From: Brucella haematophila
GTDB lineage: Bacteria > Pseudomonadota > Alphaproteobacteria > Rhizobiales > Rhizobiaceae
DNA length: 64,000 nucleotides
Assembly (NCBI RefSeq): GCF_005938105.1
Contig: NZ_VCPE01000006.1
Span: forward strand, 186,001 to 250,000
Direction: 5' to 3'
The notes beneath the pieces were generated by a model. It searched no databases. It saw only the letters and a list, made by a program, of their open reading frames with translations, and was not told the origin of the DNA. Both the position numbers and the translations under genes were made by a program. This document shows positions 61,543 through 64,000 of the stretch, piece by piece; the first letter of the stretch is position 1; every line of letters starts with the position of its first letter.

Positions 61543-62943
61543 ATGAACGCGCAGAAATTCGTATCGCCAGACGCCATTCGCTCCGCCTTTTCGGCTGCGA
61601 TGTCCGGCATGTACAAGCAAGAAGTGCCTGCCTACGGCACCCTGATGGAACTCGTCGCAGATGTGAACGCCAAGGTTCTGGCGGACGATAGCCATCTGCA
61701 CGAACGCCTGACGGAAACCGACTCGCTGGAGCGTATTTCCGAAGAGCGTCATGGCGCTATTCGCCTCGGCACCGCTGCTGAACTTTCCATGATGCGCCGC
61801 GTCTTCGCGGTCATGGGCATGTTCCCGGTCGGCTATTATGATCTGAGCGCCGCTGGCGTTCCCGTTCACTCCACCGCTTTTCGTCCGATTGACGATGCCG
61901 CGCTGAAGCACAATCCGTTCCGCGTCTTCACCTCGCTTTTGCGGCTCGATCTCATCGCCGACGAGAAGCTGCGGGCAGAGTCTGAAGACGTTCTGGCCAA
62001 GCGCAACATCTTCACCGCGGGCGCGGTAGTGCTCGTCGAGAAGGCAGAAGCCGAAGGCGGCCTCAATGATGCCGACGCCAAGGCTTTCGTGGCTGAAGTG
62101 CTGGAAACCTTCCGCTGGCACGATCACGCCAATGTCTCGACTGCGCTTTATCATCGCCTGCATGATGCGCATCGCCTGATTGCCGACGTTGTTTCGTTCA
62201 AGGGCCCGCACATCAACCATCTGACGCCGCGCACGCTCGACATCGACGCCGTGCAGGACCAGATGCCGGAACGCGGCATCAATCCGAAGGCTGTTGTCGA
62301 AGGCCCGCCGACCCGCAAGTGCCTGATCCTTCTGCGCCAGACCTCGTTCAAGGCGCTGGAAGAAGAAGTCTCTTTTATCGGCGGCGACGGTCAGTGGACC
62401 CCCGGCTCGCACACCGCCCGTTTCGGTGAAATTGAACAGCGCGGCATTGCGCTGACGCCAAAGGGTCGCGGCCTTTACGACAAGCTTCTCAACGACACCC
62501 GCGCCATTGCCCGTCCGGCCCCGGATGGCTCCAATGCAGGCGCTTACGTTAAGGCGCTGAGCGACACTTTCGCGGCTTTCCCGGACACATGGGCTGGCAT
62601 TCGTGAAGCAGGCCTCGGCTACTTCGCCTATTCGGTCAAGGATGCCGCAAAGCTTGCAAGCTTCAAGCCGAACACCGATATCGAGCTTCTTGTAGCCGCT
62701 GGCGCGGTTCAGTTCGACCCGCTGACCTATGAAGACTTCCTGCCGGTCAGCGCTGCCGGTATATTCCAGTCCAATCTGGGCGATGACGACACGCAGGAAT
62801 TCGTGGAAAGCCCGAACCAGAAGCGCTTTGAAGAAGACCTTGGCGCCAAGGTTCTCAACGAATTCGAGCATTACGCCCGTATCGAACGTGAATCCATCGA
62901 AGCCGTACAGGCCCGCCTCGGCGGCCTTGAAGCGGCAGAGTAA
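61543..62943 (+). CDS. hglS: 2-oxoadipate dioxygenase/decarboxylase (HglS, DUF1338)
   Basis: This 466-residue DUF1338 protein matches HglS (YdcJ family), a non-haem Fe(II) enzyme that turns 2-oxoadipate into D-2-hydroxyglutarate in lysine catabolism. The core is visible in GYYDLSAAGVPVHSTAFRPI (metal-binding His near 103-115), WHDHANVSTALYHRLHDAHR and FKGPHINHLTPRTLDIDAVQ. Length is typical of the family. It is the first gene of the + strand operon with an amaB-like gene 24 bp downstream. AmaA-AmaB-HglS connect L-lysine/pipecolate to the TCA cycle. Confidence 0.9.
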   Translation: MNAQKFVSPDAIRSAFSAAMSGMYKQEVPAYGTLMELVADVNAKVLADDSHLHERLTETDSLERISEERHGAIRLGTAAELSMMRRVFAVMGMFPVGYYDLSAAGVPVHSTAFRPIDDAALKHNPFRVFTSLLRLDLIADEKLRAESEDVLAKRNIFTAGAVVLVEKAEAEGGLNDADAKAFVAEVLETFRWHDHANVSTALYHRLHDAHRLIADVVSFKGPHINHLTPRTLDIDAVQDQMPERGINPKAVVEGPPTRKCLILLRQTSFKALEEEVSFIGGDGQWTPGSHTARFGEIEQRGIALTPKGRGLYDKLLNDTRAIARPAPDGSNAGAYVKALSDTFAAFPDTWAGIREAGLGYFAYSVKDAAKLASFKPNTDIELLVAAGAVQFDPLTYEDFLPVSAAGIFQSNLGDDDTQEFVESPNQKRFEEDLGAKVLNEFEHYARIERESIEAVQARLGGLEAAE

Positions 62944-62967
62944 AGTTAAGACATAGAGAGGAAAGCT

Positions 62968-64000
62968 ATGAACACCGCTGTCAGAAAAGTCGACGTGAAG
63001 AAGGAAGCCGCAGAGCTTCTCGCCAAGCTCGGTGTTGACGCTGCCGTTTACACCGCAGGCGACCTTGCTGGTTTCAGCCCGGTCTCGGGCGAGCAGATCG
63101 CATCCGTCAAGACCCACAGCAAGGACGACGCTGCCAAGATCATCGACAAGGGCGATGAAGCCTTTCGCGCCTGGCGCAACGTTCCGGCACCGAAGCGCGG
63201 CGAACTGATCCGTCTTCTGGGCGAAGAACTGCGCGCTTCCAAGGAAGATCTCGGCCGCCTCGTTTCGATCGAAGCTGGCAAGATCACTTCGGAAGGCCTC
63301 GGCGAAGTGCAGGAAATGATCGACATCTGCGATTTCGCTGTCGGTCTGTCGCGCCAGCTCTACGGCTTGACGATTGCAACCGAACGCGCCGGCCATCGCA
63401 TGATGGAAACCTGGCATCCGCTCGGCGTTGTCGGCGTCATCTCCGCCTTCAACTTCCCTGTGGCCGTCTGGTCGTGGAACGCGGCTCTCGCCATCGTTTG
63501 CGGCAACTCGGTTGTCTGGAAGCCGTCTGAAAAGACCCTCCTCACGGCTCTCGCCTGCGATGCGATCTTCCAGCGCGCCCTCAAGCGCTTCGGCGATGCA
63601 CCGGAAGGCCTCTCGCAGGTACTGCTCGGCGACCGCGAAATCGGCGAAGTCCTCGTGGACAGCCCGAAGGTTCCGGTTCTCTCGGCCACCGGCTCGACCC
63701 GCATGGGCCGCGAAGTTGGTCCGCGTCTTGCCAAGCGTTTCGCTCGCGCGATCCTCGAACTCGGCGGCAACAATGCCGGTATCGTCTGCCCGTCGGCCGA
63801 TCTCGACATGGCGCTGCGCGCAATTGCTTTCGGCGCCATGGGCACCGCTGGCCAGCGCTGCACGACGCTGCGTCGCCTGTTCGTTCATGAAAGCGTTTAT
63901 GACGCTCTCGTCCCGCGCCTGCAGAAGGCCTATGCCAGCGTTTCCGTCGGCTCGCCGCTTGAAACCACTGCTCTGGTCGGTCCGTTGATCGACAAGGTTG
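62968..64000 (+). CDS. amaB: aldehyde dehydrogenase, piperideine-6-carboxylate dehydrogenase type, 3' truncated
   Basis: The gene starts at ATG 62968, with GAGAGGAAAG just upstream, and runs off the window; 344 residues are visible. It is an ALDH7-type enzyme: PLGVVGVISAFNFPVAVWSW, then GNSVVWKPSEKTLLTALACD, then ARAILELGGNNAGIVCPSAD and GTAGQRCTTLRRLFVHESVY, which includes the catalytic Cys. It should oxidise piperideine-6-carboxylate (alpha-aminoadipate semialdehyde) to 2-aminoadipate. Context with hglS and the amaA-like gene supports the lysine pathway. Confidence 0.9.
   Translation, partial: MNTAVRKVDVKKEAAELLAKLGVDAAVYTAGDLAGFSPVSGEQIASVKTHSKDDAAKIIDKGDEAFRAWRNVPAPKRGELIRLLGEELRASKEDLGRLVSIEAGKITSEGLGEVQEMIDICDFAVGLSRQLYGLTIATERAGHRMMETWHPLGVVGVISAFNFPVAVWSWNAALAIVCGNSVVWKPSEKTLLTALACDAIFQRALKRFGDAPEGLSQVLLGDREIGEVLVDSPKVPVLSATGSTRMGREVGPRLAKRFARAILELGGNNAGIVCPSADLDMALRAIAFGAMGTAGQRCTTLRRLFVHESVYDALVPRLQKAYASVSVGSPLETTALVGPLIDKV

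Noticed and set aside
61477-63888. 803-residue - strand ORF opposite hglS and the dehydrogenase gene
   Set aside because: Overlaps two genes with clear families and has shadow-type composition.
1-64000. CRISPR arrays, rRNA and tRNA genes
   Set aside because: No regularly spaced repeats, no tRNA cloverleaf and no rRNA sequence were seen by eye; a tRNA/att scan was not possible here.

Overview
The window comes from an alphaproteobacterium of the Brucellaceae (Brucella/Ochrobactrum group). The evidence is GC-rich Rhizobiales-type chromosomal genes, a Bru-RS-like intergenic palindrome at 46630-46773, and a 59-bp dispersed repeat present twice. About 1-39.4 kb is mobile DNA; about 39.5-64 kb is ordinary chromosome.

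Region 1 (1-15.1 kb) is the right part of a P2-type contractile-tail prophage on the + strand. It holds a DUF4815 structural protein, tail fibre, probable fibre-associated protein, a phage-borne glycosyltransferase, sheath, tube, tail chaperone with a probable -1 frameshift product, tape measure, U, X and D proteins. The lysis genes follow (amidase, holin-like protein, embedded spanin pair, second holin candidate). A large serine recombinase on the - strand closes this block. Head genes are not in the window.

Region 2 (15.3-21.3 kb) is an AT-richer cargo segment. It includes a trypsin-like protein, a DUF488 protein with its tail-to-tail partner, a candidate PD-(D/E)XK nuclease and several unrecognised genes.

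Region 3 (21.3-39.4 kb) is mostly on the - strand and holds two short clusters with the same plan. Each has a regulator, a protease, a major capsid protein, a tape measure protein and a small protein. Cluster B (28.0-21.4 kb) uses a gpT-like capsid beside an M41-like HEASH metalloprotease. Cluster A (36.1-31.4 kb) uses a Mu gpI-type protease and an unrelated capsid. Neither contains a terminase, portal, connector, sheath or tube gene. Between them lie a YccF membrane protein, a frameshifted gene and a decayed brnT/brnA toxin-antitoxin pair. A ParB-like protein and a ribbon-helix-helix protein precede cluster A. The repeated capsid plus tape-measure plan is the most unusual feature of the window: it could be a satellite-like element using the tail of a helper such as the region 1 prophage, or two convergently reduced prophages.

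Region 4 (39.5-64 kb) is chromosomal. It carries a glycosyltransferase with an LmbE-like protein, a DUF2865 protein, an autotransporter, a GFA-family protein, a group III truncated haemoglobin, ornithine cyclodeaminase and arginase with a divergent Lrp-type regulator, an ArsR regulator with an Old Yellow Enzyme reductase, Tex, an acyltransferase, and a ferric-type ABC importer. It ends with a lysine/pipecolate catabolic locus: an amaA-like oxidase, LysR regulator, hglS (DUF1338) and an amaB-like dehydrogenase that runs off the window. No tRNA, rRNA or CRISPR array was seen.
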